NCBI RefSeq assembly: GCF_002959775.1
Contig: NZ_PPCX01000015.1
Span: forward strand, 1-64,000
Source: Veillonella rogosae JCM 15642
GTDB lineage: Bacteria > Bacillota > Negativicutes > Veillonellales > Veillonellaceae
Length of the DNA stretch: 64,000 nt
Reading direction: 5' to 3'
In this document: positions 45,501 to 51,970 of the stretch, one piece after another
Numbering within the stretch: position 1 is the stretch's first letter
Layout: every line of letters starts with the position of its first letter
Translations under genes and position numbers: made by a program
Notes under the pieces: model-generated
Seen by the model: only the letters and a program-made list of their open reading frames with translations
What the model was told of the DNA's origin: nothing
The model's database searches: none

Positions 45501-46372
45501 TAACTCTGTTCTATTTCAGAATTTGTATGGTTAATAACTGTCTTTGCATCAATAGCTACAGTATCACCATAAATGCGTCCACCTTCATGATTATCTACGG
45601 ATTTAGCTTTTATGGTCGTAGTCTTTCCAGAGTTAATAAGACCACTATTATTTAGTATTTCTTGGCTATTTACAGTCGTAGATACATCACCTTGAACCAC
45701 ACCACTATTGTGAATGGCAATGCTTTGTCCAGCTAACGTAGTGTTGCCATTACTCGTAACACCACCGTCAACTATAATTTTGCCATCACTAGTAATACTA
45801 GATGCTTGTGTAGAGCTGACTACACCTTTAATATTTACACCAAGACCAGTATTGGTACCTTTCATGGTAATAGAATTAGCATACATACCACCAATAGCAG
45901 AGACATCTAAACCAACATTGCTAGAATCACCAATCTTTTGAGTGTCTAATGTATTAGCATCTACTCTATTCTTGCCAGTACGTGTTTCAATTGTGTTAGC
46001 CCACACTCCGGCATTTACATTAGTTGCTTCTGTTAAAATTTGTAGCGAGTTAGCATCTTTAGCATTAAGACCATTTCCATTAATAGAAATACGTCCTTGC
46101 TCTACGCGATAGGAGTTTAAATTTCCCTTTGAATCATATTCTGTTTTACCTGTAGTTAATACTGCCCGATCTGTATTGATAAAGCCACCGCCGTCTACAG
46201 TAATACCATTTGGATTGGCTACAACTACTGAAGCTTTACGACCTGCTACCTCAATAAACCCTTTCATCTCAGTTGGATTATGTGATGTAACCTCGTTAAC
46301 AATAACATTGGCCGAACCGCGCATCATATTAGGATTACCAGGTACATATCCACCTAATTTTGTATTACCCAT
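39557..46372 (-). CDS. CdiA/FhaB-like TpsA exoprotein, main part, cut off from its signal peptide
   Basis: 2271 residues from the first ATG after an in-frame TAA. They include the rest of the TPS secretion domain (MRGSANVIVNEVTSHNPTEM, ASVVVANPNGITVDGGGFIN), long beta-helix repeats, a hemagglutinin-repeat region (SGLTVSLGGSIASALTTARG), a Lys/Glu coiled coil and a second repeat block. A pretoxin-like segment follows (VLAHAVVAETSARIAGNPTG ... GATEAQYGTKYNGF), lacking the VENN motif of enterobacterial CdiA. The last 420 residues are a distinct C-terminal region I cannot assign to a toxin family. Without the upstream fragment the protein has no signal peptide, so it is probably a broken gene unless the stop is suppressed or a sequencing error. 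Confidence 0.8.
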   Translation of the reverse strand: MGNTKLGGYVPGNPNMMRGSANVIVNEVTSHNPTEMKGFIEVAGRKASVVVANPNGITVDGGGFINTDRAVLTTGKTEYDSKGNLNSYRVEQGRISINGNGLNAKDANSLQILTEATNVNAGVWANTIETRTGKNRVDANTLDTQKIGDSSNVGLDVSAIGGMYANSITMKGTNTGLGVNIKGVVSSTQASSITSDGKIIVDGGVTSNGNTTLAGQSIAIHNSGVVQGDVSTTVNSQEILNNSGLINSGKTTTIKAKSVDNHEGGRIYGDTVAIDAKTVINHTNSEIEQSYHKAGKDLEKAKHDLDAEWNADITKYKTKTELEAHRQRIKELTKTYDEAQEKVTAIKKELDTHKSGVIAGRNHVDINTDTINNTGKGFIYSGGTMDLTAKEGIHNTGATIKSEKAIKIDAPIVENNNVALGAKRVSDGITKNSDKIKVTHRHHKLEGQVFDKSEFPYADDKSGYGTPHVKPVKTTEDEAYNKEMDKRENRVNEFTIIRTETESTHKEITHDDPGVISSGGDVVITGILHNENSKVISGGTVQTKGRIENISDSMSDKTFITGTTQESYTKDVPKSHHLGGKKKRRRWKQEVYMTPTITEANVKPIGAIKEHAEDNLSKATIAKVNDSLDPYGLGGGKGKESHTIDGLSLPTEALYQIHPDITANALIETDSAFTNRKNFLSSQYMIDALANDPERRLKRLGDGFYEQQLINEQIVSATGKQYLEGYTDNEAEYKALLEAGIAFGKAFKLAPGIALSKEQMEAITTDMVWLETKTVVVDGKAQQVLYPKVYLAKQPAKSMDAMGGIISGKAIVSHTNTDMLNQGIMTADTIVLGANAVQNTGRIDGRNVTIKTSKDVINTGNIHGNKQVTINAGRDINVGTHVDKLEHHDIVGSQGTIGVGEKGDLLLSAKRDVNLKGAIVHAGENSKATIEAGQNINLTTEALSAKKDMTVNSDNYNRTVRRTELGTAILSDSNVTLRAGNDVNIRNGIVNSEHGLTSVEAGNDVTITNGKSYSRDEYGLKYKEKSLLSRKTNIIRTDHEHTGVLSSTIGGDMINVKANRNVSVTGSNILGTKDVSVSAGNDVRTDSGEETQRDDVYQYSKKSGLMGAGIGFTIGSKKVTDTLDENSKTNVNTLIGSANGKISIDANNKAHLTSTDLIGKDDIEVSASDITLDGKHDTMASKQVHEEKQSGLTVSLGGSIASALTTARGLQRKANSRDDKRLGTLESLEAGKELKKGYSKIQEYKNFTPDFVREEAQKLIASGILKEQKVKEIDSLLQNNNLSDKTRNELVKERNRLSKEAKYEQEKGNNDLNDINKDQKQYKENKRAKKDGLANIHVSIGSSKSRSESRLDSSKYAGGHIVSDNGIKLVTKPTTADSGDIVAIGETIRGKSVELDASRNLSLQAGINTTTITNKYDSKGWSIGANLSVNGGGLLGIDANYNNANENGTTVKTTHLGTVVQGNKVITNSGADTNIVGSKVYGDSIQSQIGGNLTIKSLQDSETYRGEKKNVGFSISTNGTQLSGVSAEYSKGKMSSDYASITEQAGLYAGSEGFDITTKGNTTLEGAVIDSKAKADKNKLSTNSLTVKDIKNKAEYKSSNTGLSYTSVSGFKNLSQAGKDAVYNSLGLLPKLLPDSEKSVESTTKSVIANGTITTESSNIDINKISKDTKNSLNKLDTIFDKKKVEERQELARLFAKDAFEQLHYWEPKTKEGKAAKVLAHAVVAETSARIAGNPTGSGFYAGATNEALIGEIQKIAKSNPAVAQWLSASLGALVNHGIGKSPITGATEAQYGTKYNGFYKKSAIIPVAGYIKKKDKETLNRYGLGIRKSHNGISENVSTDSEEDEIYVGAPYIVSTWADSDTGMAYHTLSDGTVQPMNKTWGKVLEGRGYPTVVGNDGAFYTGNDEVGLYYNPDPSEESRKRVVATGYQDSDGQLIQYHADKTITRTGDFLGNKYLREGYKPEWVGSESNGYWTANNWYVNLDSEARKIISESISGGVGNSNKVALDAFKWSTSKVGRDLSLLSTGKEESASVFFVGAATRRGNSPNSIIYTDKISLGYNLTDFLKKLDFIAPPKIVYNNDPADFTIDSSYGGYSKKSVPSDNSDVDLKHPHFKLSHTDLEIRGVDNFKFKQNNTIDGKISLLDFYQKLKSGNLLSIKSPTYDSSNSNFVSLPLELNAEVYSSREEEGPIDSESLGLVNKVYSGLPIETIRAEGYLTTHPDTNATQWTNKGNGRDYIVEEENGKYKILFDQGWKDITKYDLERYYKRKSN

Positions 46373-46402
46373 TTGGTAGGAGTTGTTAAGAATTACACCA
46401 TT

Positions 46403-46645
46403 TTACGGTACATTAAAATTAGTGTAATCATTTCTAGATACTCCACCAACAGAAGGTCCTGCAACATTTACTAATGTAATACCATTACCAGCTTGTCCAA
46501 CCGTAGCTTGTCTTTCATGTGGTGCATTTGTGTCAACCTCGATAGGGTTTGCTGCATAGGCAAATGGTACTACTAATGGGTCTACAATCATTAAACCCAT
46601 AGTAAGCCATATGGCAATTTTATATTGTAATCGTTTTTCTTTCAT
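46403..46645 (-). pseudogene. N-terminal fragment of the CdiA/FhaB-like gene (signal peptide and start of TPS domain)
   Basis: 80 codons: signal peptide (LQYKIAIWLTMGLMIVDPLVVPFAYA) and the first strands of the TPS domain (GNGITLVNVAGPSVGGVSRN). It ends at a TAA after NDYTNFNVP. The same frame continues without interruption for NGVILNNSYQ and then the main ORF at 46372. TPS domains normally read FNVP(K)xGVILNNS here, so a single base change of a Lys, Gln or Glu codon to TAA explains the split. The intact gene would cover 39557-46645. Confidence 0.85.
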
Positions 46646-46681
46646 AATTACTCTCTCTATTAATACATATACTCAAACTAT

Positions 46682-48547
46682 TTAGAATCGTATACCAGCT
46701 TGGAAACCTGTAGTGACAGAGTCTGTCCTATAACCACTCGGTTTATATAATGGAACGCCAACAAATACATCATAGAACAATCCAGATTTAAACTGCCCTT
46801 TCATCCCTAAACTAGTACCAGCGATAAATTTACCTGTTAATATATCTGTACTTGGACCATATACAGCGCCAAAATCTACATTAGCATAAACACTTGATCG
46901 CCATTTAGGAATATAGCTAGCAACTTCATTACGCATATACCAACCGCTTTCAGCCATTAATGTATTCTCACCATCAAACCCTTGTACTGTATATCGATTA
47001 CCAAGGCTAATCATATCTCTAGAGAATAAACGTTTATCCCCTAATGTCCATTGTCCATGGAATGATGTAGTAATACTTGCTGGTCTATGCCCCCATGTAC
47101 GAGGTATTTGATAATCCACATCTACTAAAAGTTGTGTAAATCGAGTACTTGGTGCTCCATTACCATATTCAGGTTGTGAACCAAACCAGCCAACGCCTTG
47201 TTTAATAGCCGCTCTAGAATATAATGTATTTTGCTTAATATATCTTCGTTCTGATAAACCGAATTCTACAGAAGCTGTATTAGCGCGTTGTACAGCAACC
47301 TCCACATCATTGATATAATTTTTCGCATTACGCTTGCTAATAATAATATCCCAACTACGTTTAGTCGTTCGATCTCGATGAAATACATGATTCCAGGAGC
47401 CTCTAACTGTCTTAGCATGACTAGAACTAATAAATGGAGTAGCCATAGAATTAATCGTTTGGTGATATTTCATATCACTATAGGAGATACTAAAAGTATC
47501 CTTCCCTCTAGGTATGGAATACGAAATAGTATGATTTCTGGTACCTTTATGCTCACCGTCTTGAACTGCATCTCGATTAACACTTAAATTTAAAGCATCG
47601 TTAGCATTAAAGACTCGATCAATACCAACTGCTGCAGTCCACTGTAGTTTTCCAGTTTCTTTTAGTCCAGAATCATCTATGGATACCATTCCATGAATAG
47701 GTGGCTTTTTAGTCGTTTCAAGCACAATATTAGTAGCCAATGGTTTAGAACCAGGTTCAAGCTCAACAGAAACATTTTGAGAGCCTAGACGCTTCATTTG
47801 CTCTATACCTTGCTCTATATTACGAATATTTAAGATATCCCCTTCGCGAATAGGAAATGCATTTTCCCATGGCAATGGTTGTACATACGTTTTATATAAT
47901 ACAGACTCAACTCGACCTAGTTGTAAATTGAATTGTAAACTACCTGAAGCTAAGGATTGAGATGGAATGCCTATTCTAGAAGTAACATAACCACGCTCAA
48001 TAAGTGCACTATTTAATCTAGTAGATAAGTTATTTACATCTTCAACTGTAAGTTTACGATTCATAAATGGTTTAATTGTTTTTTGTAGAAAACCAAATTC
48101 TTTAGGTACATCTAATTGGAGCTTCTTTTTCTGTGCCGCATAATACAATGGACCTTTAATCAAGCGTGCACTTGCTGCAGAACTATTATCTACAAATGTA
48201 GTCTGATCCATAGTTGAATTTGTCATATCATCATATGTTAATTGTGTAGATTGACTAATAGGCTCTTCAACAATACGTATTTGAGATACAAAAAAAGATG
48301 GTCCTACATGTGCTGGCTGTTGTGCCGGTACTGTATAACCACCTTGTGATGATAAAGATCCAGATGTAATATCTATTCCACCTGTTTGTACTGTAATTCG
48401 TCCCTCTCCAAGCCGTGCCTCTCTCGCTAATTGCTGTTCTCTTGCTCTATCTAGTTGTGCTTGTGTATCAATTGGTTTAGCACCATATATATGTATTGGT
48501 AGCATACAAGCTAAACTTAGACAGAAAAATAGCTTTCTTTTCTTCAT
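46682..48547 (-). CDS. Two-partner secretion outer-membrane transporter (TpsB, CdiB/ShlB/FhaC family)
   Basis: Exports the adjacent CdiA-like protein across the outer membrane. 621 residues: a signal peptide (to about IHIYGA), a proline/glutamine-rich stretch, two POTRA-like domains (LTVEDVNNLSTRLNSALIER ... GYVTSRIGIP and VSVELEPGSKPLATNIVLET), then a 16-strand-type barrel with LQWTAAVGIDRVFNANDALN, GNRYTVQGF (the conserved VRG(F/Y)-like motif, here VQGF) and a terminal GFQAGIRF. It is 36 bases upstream of the CdiA-like gene and intact. Confidence 0.92.
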   Translation of the reverse strand: MKKRKLFFCLSLACMLPIHIYGAKPIDTQAQLDRAREQQLAREARLGEGRITVQTGGIDITSGSLSSQGGYTVPAQQPAHVGPSFFVSQIRIVEEPISQSTQLTYDDMTNSTMDQTTFVDNSSAASARLIKGPLYYAAQKKKLQLDVPKEFGFLQKTIKPFMNRKLTVEDVNNLSTRLNSALIERGYVTSRIGIPSQSLASGSLQFNLQLGRVESVLYKTYVQPLPWENAFPIREGDILNIRNIEQGIEQMKRLGSQNVSVELEPGSKPLATNIVLETTKKPPIHGMVSIDDSGLKETGKLQWTAAVGIDRVFNANDALNLSVNRDAVQDGEHKGTRNHTISYSIPRGKDTFSISYSDMKYHQTINSMATPFISSSHAKTVRGSWNHVFHRDRTTKRSWDIIISKRNAKNYINDVEVAVQRANTASVEFGLSERRYIKQNTLYSRAAIKQGVGWFGSQPEYGNGAPSTRFTQLLVDVDYQIPRTWGHRPASITTSFHGQWTLGDKRLFSRDMISLGNRYTVQGFDGENTLMAESGWYMRNEVASYIPKWRSSVYANVDFGAVYGPSTDILTGKFIAGTSLGMKGQFKSGLFYDVFVGVPLYKPSGYRTDSVTTGFQAGIRF

Positions 48548-48588
48548 ATATCCTCTCTTTAGACAAATAATAAATAAACTCCTAATTT

Positions 48589-48619
48589 ATTATATTTTGT
48601 TTTTTTTTTAGGAAGTCAA
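48589..48619 (-). promoter_or_regulatory. Promoter of the exporter/CdiA operon with a ten-base homopolymer in the spacer
   Basis: Minus strand: TTGACT -35 (48614-48619) and TATAAT -10 (48589-48594) with a 19-base spacer that includes ten consecutive A (plus-strand T at 48600-48609). Gain or loss of one or two A would move the spacer toward or away from 17 bases, a known phase-variation design. The start codon is about 40 bases downstream. Confidence 0.65.
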
Positions 48620-49002
48620 TGTAAGTAATATGAAGATGTATTATCTCTGTATATAATTATTATATTTTTATAAACAAAAATATTTATTTTTTATCCAAAT
48701 AACATTTATTATAATAATTTCTTAGTATTATCAACTATAAAACATTTTCAACATTAATGAATTCAGTACACTTTAGAGAAAAGAAGTATAGGGCATCATT
48801 TTTAATATATTTGTAGTAATGTTATGGGGCCCCATCAAAGTATTCTAGATATCAAGAAAATAAAATCACTTATGTATTCACATATTCATATCCATATAAC
48901 CAAAAAGAATATAATTATAAAAGCTAATACTATACTATATTCATCACATTAATTTCTTAAAAACTCCTTATTTTTCCTATACTTCTAGGGGTATGGGGTT
49001 TA
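48620..49002. other. Divergent intergenic region, no gene seen
   Basis: About 380 bp of AT-rich DNA between the exporter promoter (minus) and the exported-CbiK promoter (plus). It holds a Fur-like half site (TTGATAAT on the minus strand near 48736), a perfect GC-rich 12-bp palindrome ATGGGGCCCCAT at 48824-48835, and AGGGGTATG near 48988. No credible coding sequence. Confidence 0.5.
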
Positions 49003-49031
49003 TTGACACCTCTTTTACCCTTTGTTACGAT
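49003..49031 (+). promoter_or_regulatory. Promoter of the exported CbiK gene
   Basis: A perfect TTGACA -35 (49003-49008), 17-base spacer and TACGAT -10 (49026-49031). The transcript would start near 49038 and carry a leader of about 100 bases before the ATG at 49138. Confidence 0.65.
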
Positions 49032-49048
49032 TGGCTTAAGGTTATATA

Positions 49049-49102
49049 TATGCAATAAATCTACATTTTTCGATATAGCAAAATTATGTAAATAATTGCA
49101 TA
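49049..49102 (+). promoter_or_regulatory. Leader hairpin and palindromic operator candidate
   Basis: Within the predicted leader, TATGCAAT (49049-49056) pairs perfectly with ATTGCATA (49095-49102). The right arm also overlaps a perfect 6-4-6 palindrome, AATTAT-GTAA-ATAATT (49082-49097). It could be an RNA structure, a metalloregulator site, or both. Confidence 0.45.
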
Positions 49103-49137
49103 CCCCTGTAGTTTTAGTTTTGGATAGGAGTATAGAA

Positions 49138-50127
49138 ATGAAAAAACAATTAGCATTAGCATCCGCTATTCTAGGTCTTGCCGTATCTGTTGGCGCACCT
49201 GTTGTATCTCATGCAGCATACCAATTAAATGAAGAAGTAAAAAATCCTACACCTGCATTAAAAGAGGCATCCACTATTGGTGTTCGCACACATGAAACAA
49301 AAGAGCTTCAAAATCTTCAAAACAAAGATGCTATCGTAGTTATGAGCTTTGGTACAACTTATAAAGAAACTCGCGCAAAAACTATTGATGCTACTGTAGC
49401 AGCTATTCAAGCAGCTCACCCTAACACTAAAGTAGTAACTGCTTTCACAAGCCATATCATTCGTGATCGTATCCAACAAAAAGAAGGCATTACATACCCT
49501 ACACCAGAAGAAGCTTTAGACCAATTGAAAGCTGAAGGTTATACACGCGTTGCTCTTACATCATTAGATGTTATTCCTGGTATGGAATATAACTACGATG
49601 TAGCTGTTTATAACCTTTACAAAAACAACTTCAAAAAAATGACATTAGGTACTCCACTTATGTACTGGATGGGTCAAGAAGGCCAAACTGATGAAGTTAT
49701 TCAAACAATTAAGGCTGTACAATCTCAATTCCCTAAATTAGGCAAAGAAGATGCTGTTCTTATCATGGCTCACGGTACTCCAGATCCTGCAAATGCTTAC
49801 TATTCTGTAATTCAAGACCGCATCCATACTCTTGGCTTGAAAAATACATTCATCTACACTGTAGAAGGTACTCCAAATCTTGAACAAGTTATCCCTCAAT
49901 TAAAATTACATGGTATTAAGCACGTTACATTGATGCCATTCATGATGGTTGCAGGCGACCATGCTAACAATGACATGGCTGGTGATGAACCAGATTCCCA
50001 TAAATCCATCCTTGAAAAAGACGGCTTCAAAGTAGATACTTACCTTCATGGTTTAGGTGAAAACCAAAATATCCGTAACTTGTTTGTTGAACGTGCAAAC
50101 GAATCTTGGGACGCATTACAAAAATAA
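49138..50127 (+). CDS. Exported CbiK-type chelatase
   Basis: 329 residues from the ATG at 49138 (GGAG nine bases upstream). A classical signal peptide (MKKQLALASAILGLAVSVGA, cleaved near SHA/A) and a charged linker precede a full CbiK domain. All three metal ligands are kept: Glu150 (PGMEY), His212 (IMAHGTPD) and His275 (VAGDHANND). Signal-peptide-bearing CbiK proteins are known in Desulfovibrio, where the periplasmic form has been linked to metal or heme handling rather than cobalamin synthesis. Here it is followed by a BtuF-like lipoprotein gene, supporting a role in tetrapyrrole or corrinoid uptake. Confidence 0.92.
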   Translation: MKKQLALASAILGLAVSVGAPVVSHAAYQLNEEVKNPTPALKEASTIGVRTHETKELQNLQNKDAIVVMSFGTTYKETRAKTIDATVAAIQAAHPNTKVVTAFTSHIIRDRIQQKEGITYPTPEEALDQLKAEGYTRVALTSLDVIPGMEYNYDVAVYNLYKNNFKKMTLGTPLMYWMGQEGQTDEVIQTIKAVQSQFPKLGKEDAVLIMAHGTPDPANAYYSVIQDRIHTLGLKNTFIYTVEGTPNLEQVIPQLKLHGIKHVTLMPFMMVAGDHANNDMAGDEPDSHKSILEKDGFKVDTYLHGLGENQNIRNLFVERANESWDALQK

Positions 50128-50177
50128 TCCATTTAACTAGTATCGTTATCAATCTATAACGTACATAGGAGTACATC

Positions 50178-51119
50178 ATGAGAAAACTACTACTCGGTAG
50201 TATCGCTTTGGTAATGATTGTACTAGCACTAGCTGGGTGTGGTAAAACCACATCCAGCTCTTCTGCTACTACGAAGGAATTGACCTTTAATGGTCAAACC
50301 TATACTGTACCAAAAGATCCACAAAAAATTGCTGTATTATCTAATTCTGTTTTATCTATGCTTTATGCTGTCGATGGCAAAGCCATTAGCCGTGCCAATA
50401 CAACGGATAAATTAGCCCCAGAATTAGAAGCTCTACCCGCTCTTGGTCAAACTGCAAATATCAACATGGAACAACTATTAGGCTTGAAGCCAGATGTGGT
50501 ATTGGGTTTAGTAAATCAACATAAAAAATATGAATCCCAATTACAAGCTAATAATATTCCAATCGTACTTTTTGATTACGATGGTATTAAAGATAATGTA
50601 CCAATGTTAACATTCCTTGGCGAGTTAACCAATCATCAAGACAAGGCTAAATCTGTTATTACTACCTATGAAAGCAATATCACCAAGGTAAAAGATGCAG
50701 TTAAAAATCAACAGCCTGCACGTGTTGCCGTGTTACGTGCCACAGGGAAAGGTGTAACTGCCGAAACTGATGAAGCAGTGACTGCATCTATGGTAAAAGA
50801 ACTAGGTATGACAAATGTTGTTGCCTCCCACCTAGAGGGTACAACCAAGGATAAAACTGTCCCTTACTCTCTTGAAACATTGACGGCAGATAATCCTGAT
50901 ATTATCTTTGTTGTTACAATGGGCAAAGAAGAAGAAATTACAAAAGCCATGAAACAAGCTATGACAGATAATCCTGCATGGGCTAATTTAAAAGCTGTAC
51001 AAAATAACCGCGTAATATATTTACCATCTAAACTATTCCTATTAAACCCAGGTCTACAAACACCTGAAGCTATGGCACGTTTAGTTAAAGAAGCATACGG
51101 TATTAATGTTACATTCTAA
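50178..51119 (+). CDS. ABC transporter substrate-binding lipoprotein, BtuF/FecB family
   Basis: 313 residues with a lipoprotein signal and lipobox LALAGC (Cys21). The periplasmic binding fold of the siderophore/B12 type is visible: PQKIAVLSNSVLSMLYAVDG, LLGLKPDVVLG, IPIVLFDYDGIKDNVPMLTFLG, a long connecting helix, and ILN-type closing ETLTADNPDIIFVVTMG. Heme, cobalamin or siderophore are all possible ligands. It is 50 bases after the exported CbiK gene and probably co-transcribed; TATCGTTATCAAT in the gap resembles a Fur half site. Convergent with the permease/ATPase pair. Confidence 0.9.
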   Translation: MRKLLLGSIALVMIVLALAGCGKTTSSSSATTKELTFNGQTYTVPKDPQKIAVLSNSVLSMLYAVDGKAISRANTTDKLAPELEALPALGQTANINMEQLLGLKPDVVLGLVNQHKKYESQLQANNIPIVLFDYDGIKDNVPMLTFLGELTNHQDKAKSVITTYESNITKVKDAVKNQQPARVAVLRATGKGVTAETDEAVTASMVKELGMTNVVASHLEGTTKDKTVPYSLETLTADNPDIIFVVTMGKEEEITKAMKQAMTDNPAWANLKAVQNNRVIYLPSKLFLLNPGLQTPEAMARLVKEAYGINVTF

Positions 51120-51135
51120 CATATTGCATCATGCT

Positions 51136-51172
51136 AAAGAGGGCATCCCCCAAATAGGGAATGCCCTCTTTT
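51136..51172. terminator. Terminator between convergent transport genes
   Basis: A 14-bp stem with one bulge (AAAGAGGGCATCCC against GGGAATGCCCTCTTT) around seven bases, then TTTTC on the plus strand. It closes the exported-CbiK/lipoprotein unit and may also serve the opposite strand. Confidence 0.85.
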
Positions 51173-51187
51173 TCTATTAGTATCAAG

Positions 51188-51970
51188 CTACTCAACTAAT
51201 CCTTTTACACGCACATATTTTTTATTATCAAATGTATCAAGTTGTACATCTACAGAGAAAACATCTCTAAACAACTCATCTGATATTATTTTATTTGTTT
51301 CTCCTGACGTTACTAAATAGCCTTCTTTTATAACAGCCATATAATGTGAATATTGAACCGCCTGTGTTAGTTCGTGAAGTACCATGAGAACGGTTAAATT
51401 TTGTTCCTTATTTAAGCGTTTCAATAACTCCATAATTTCTAATTGGTGATTAATATCTAAATATGTTGTTGGTTCGTCTAATACTAATAATTTTGGTTGC
51501 TGTGCTAGCGCCATAGCAATCCAAACCCGTTGCCGTTCGCCACCAGATAGAGATGGTATGAGCTGATGACGAAGATGATCTGTTTTCGTAATAGACAATG
51601 CATAGTCTACGATTTCTCTATCCTCTTTCGCCGTATTCTTCCACCACGTTTGGTACGGATAACGACCACAGTACACAAGCTCCTCTACGGTCATATCCTT
51701 TGGCATATTCGGTACTTGTGGCAAAAATGCCATTTGCCGTGCCAGATGATTTTGAGAATATGATTGTAACGGTTTATCAAAAATGGTAATACATTCATGA
51801 GGACTATAAATATATCCGATCATAGATCGTAAAAGCGTACTTTTACCACAACCATTAGGCCCTATTAATGTCGTAATTTTACCAATAGGAACCGATACAT
51901 TAATGTCATGTAGAATATGACGATTACCAAGAGTTACGGATAACTGTTTTACATCAATAGCGGTATTCAT
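51188..51970 (-). CDS. ABC transporter ATPase, FecE/BtuD family
   Basis: 260 residues. Walker A GPNGCGKST (37-45), Q-loop FLPQVP, signature LSGGERQRVWIA, Walker B LLVLDEPTTYLD and H-loop VLHELTQA are all present. It powers the FecCD-type permease whose stop it overlaps (TAATG). Family members import cobalamin, heme or ferric siderophores. Substrate is inferred from neighbours: the exported CbiK and the BtuF-like protein. Confidence 0.95.
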   Translation of the reverse strand: MNTAIDVKQLSVTLGNRHILHDINVSVPIGKITTLIGPNGCGKSTLLRSMIGYIYSPHECITIFDKPLQSYSQNHLARQMAFLPQVPNMPKDMTVEELVYCGRYPYQTWWKNTAKEDREIVDYALSITKTDHLRHQLIPSLSGGERQRVWIAMALAQQPKLLVLDEPTTYLDINHQLEIMELLKRLNKEQNLTVLMVLHELTQAVQYSHYMAVIKEGYLVTSGETNKIISDELFRDVFSVDVQLDTFDNKKYVRVKGLVE

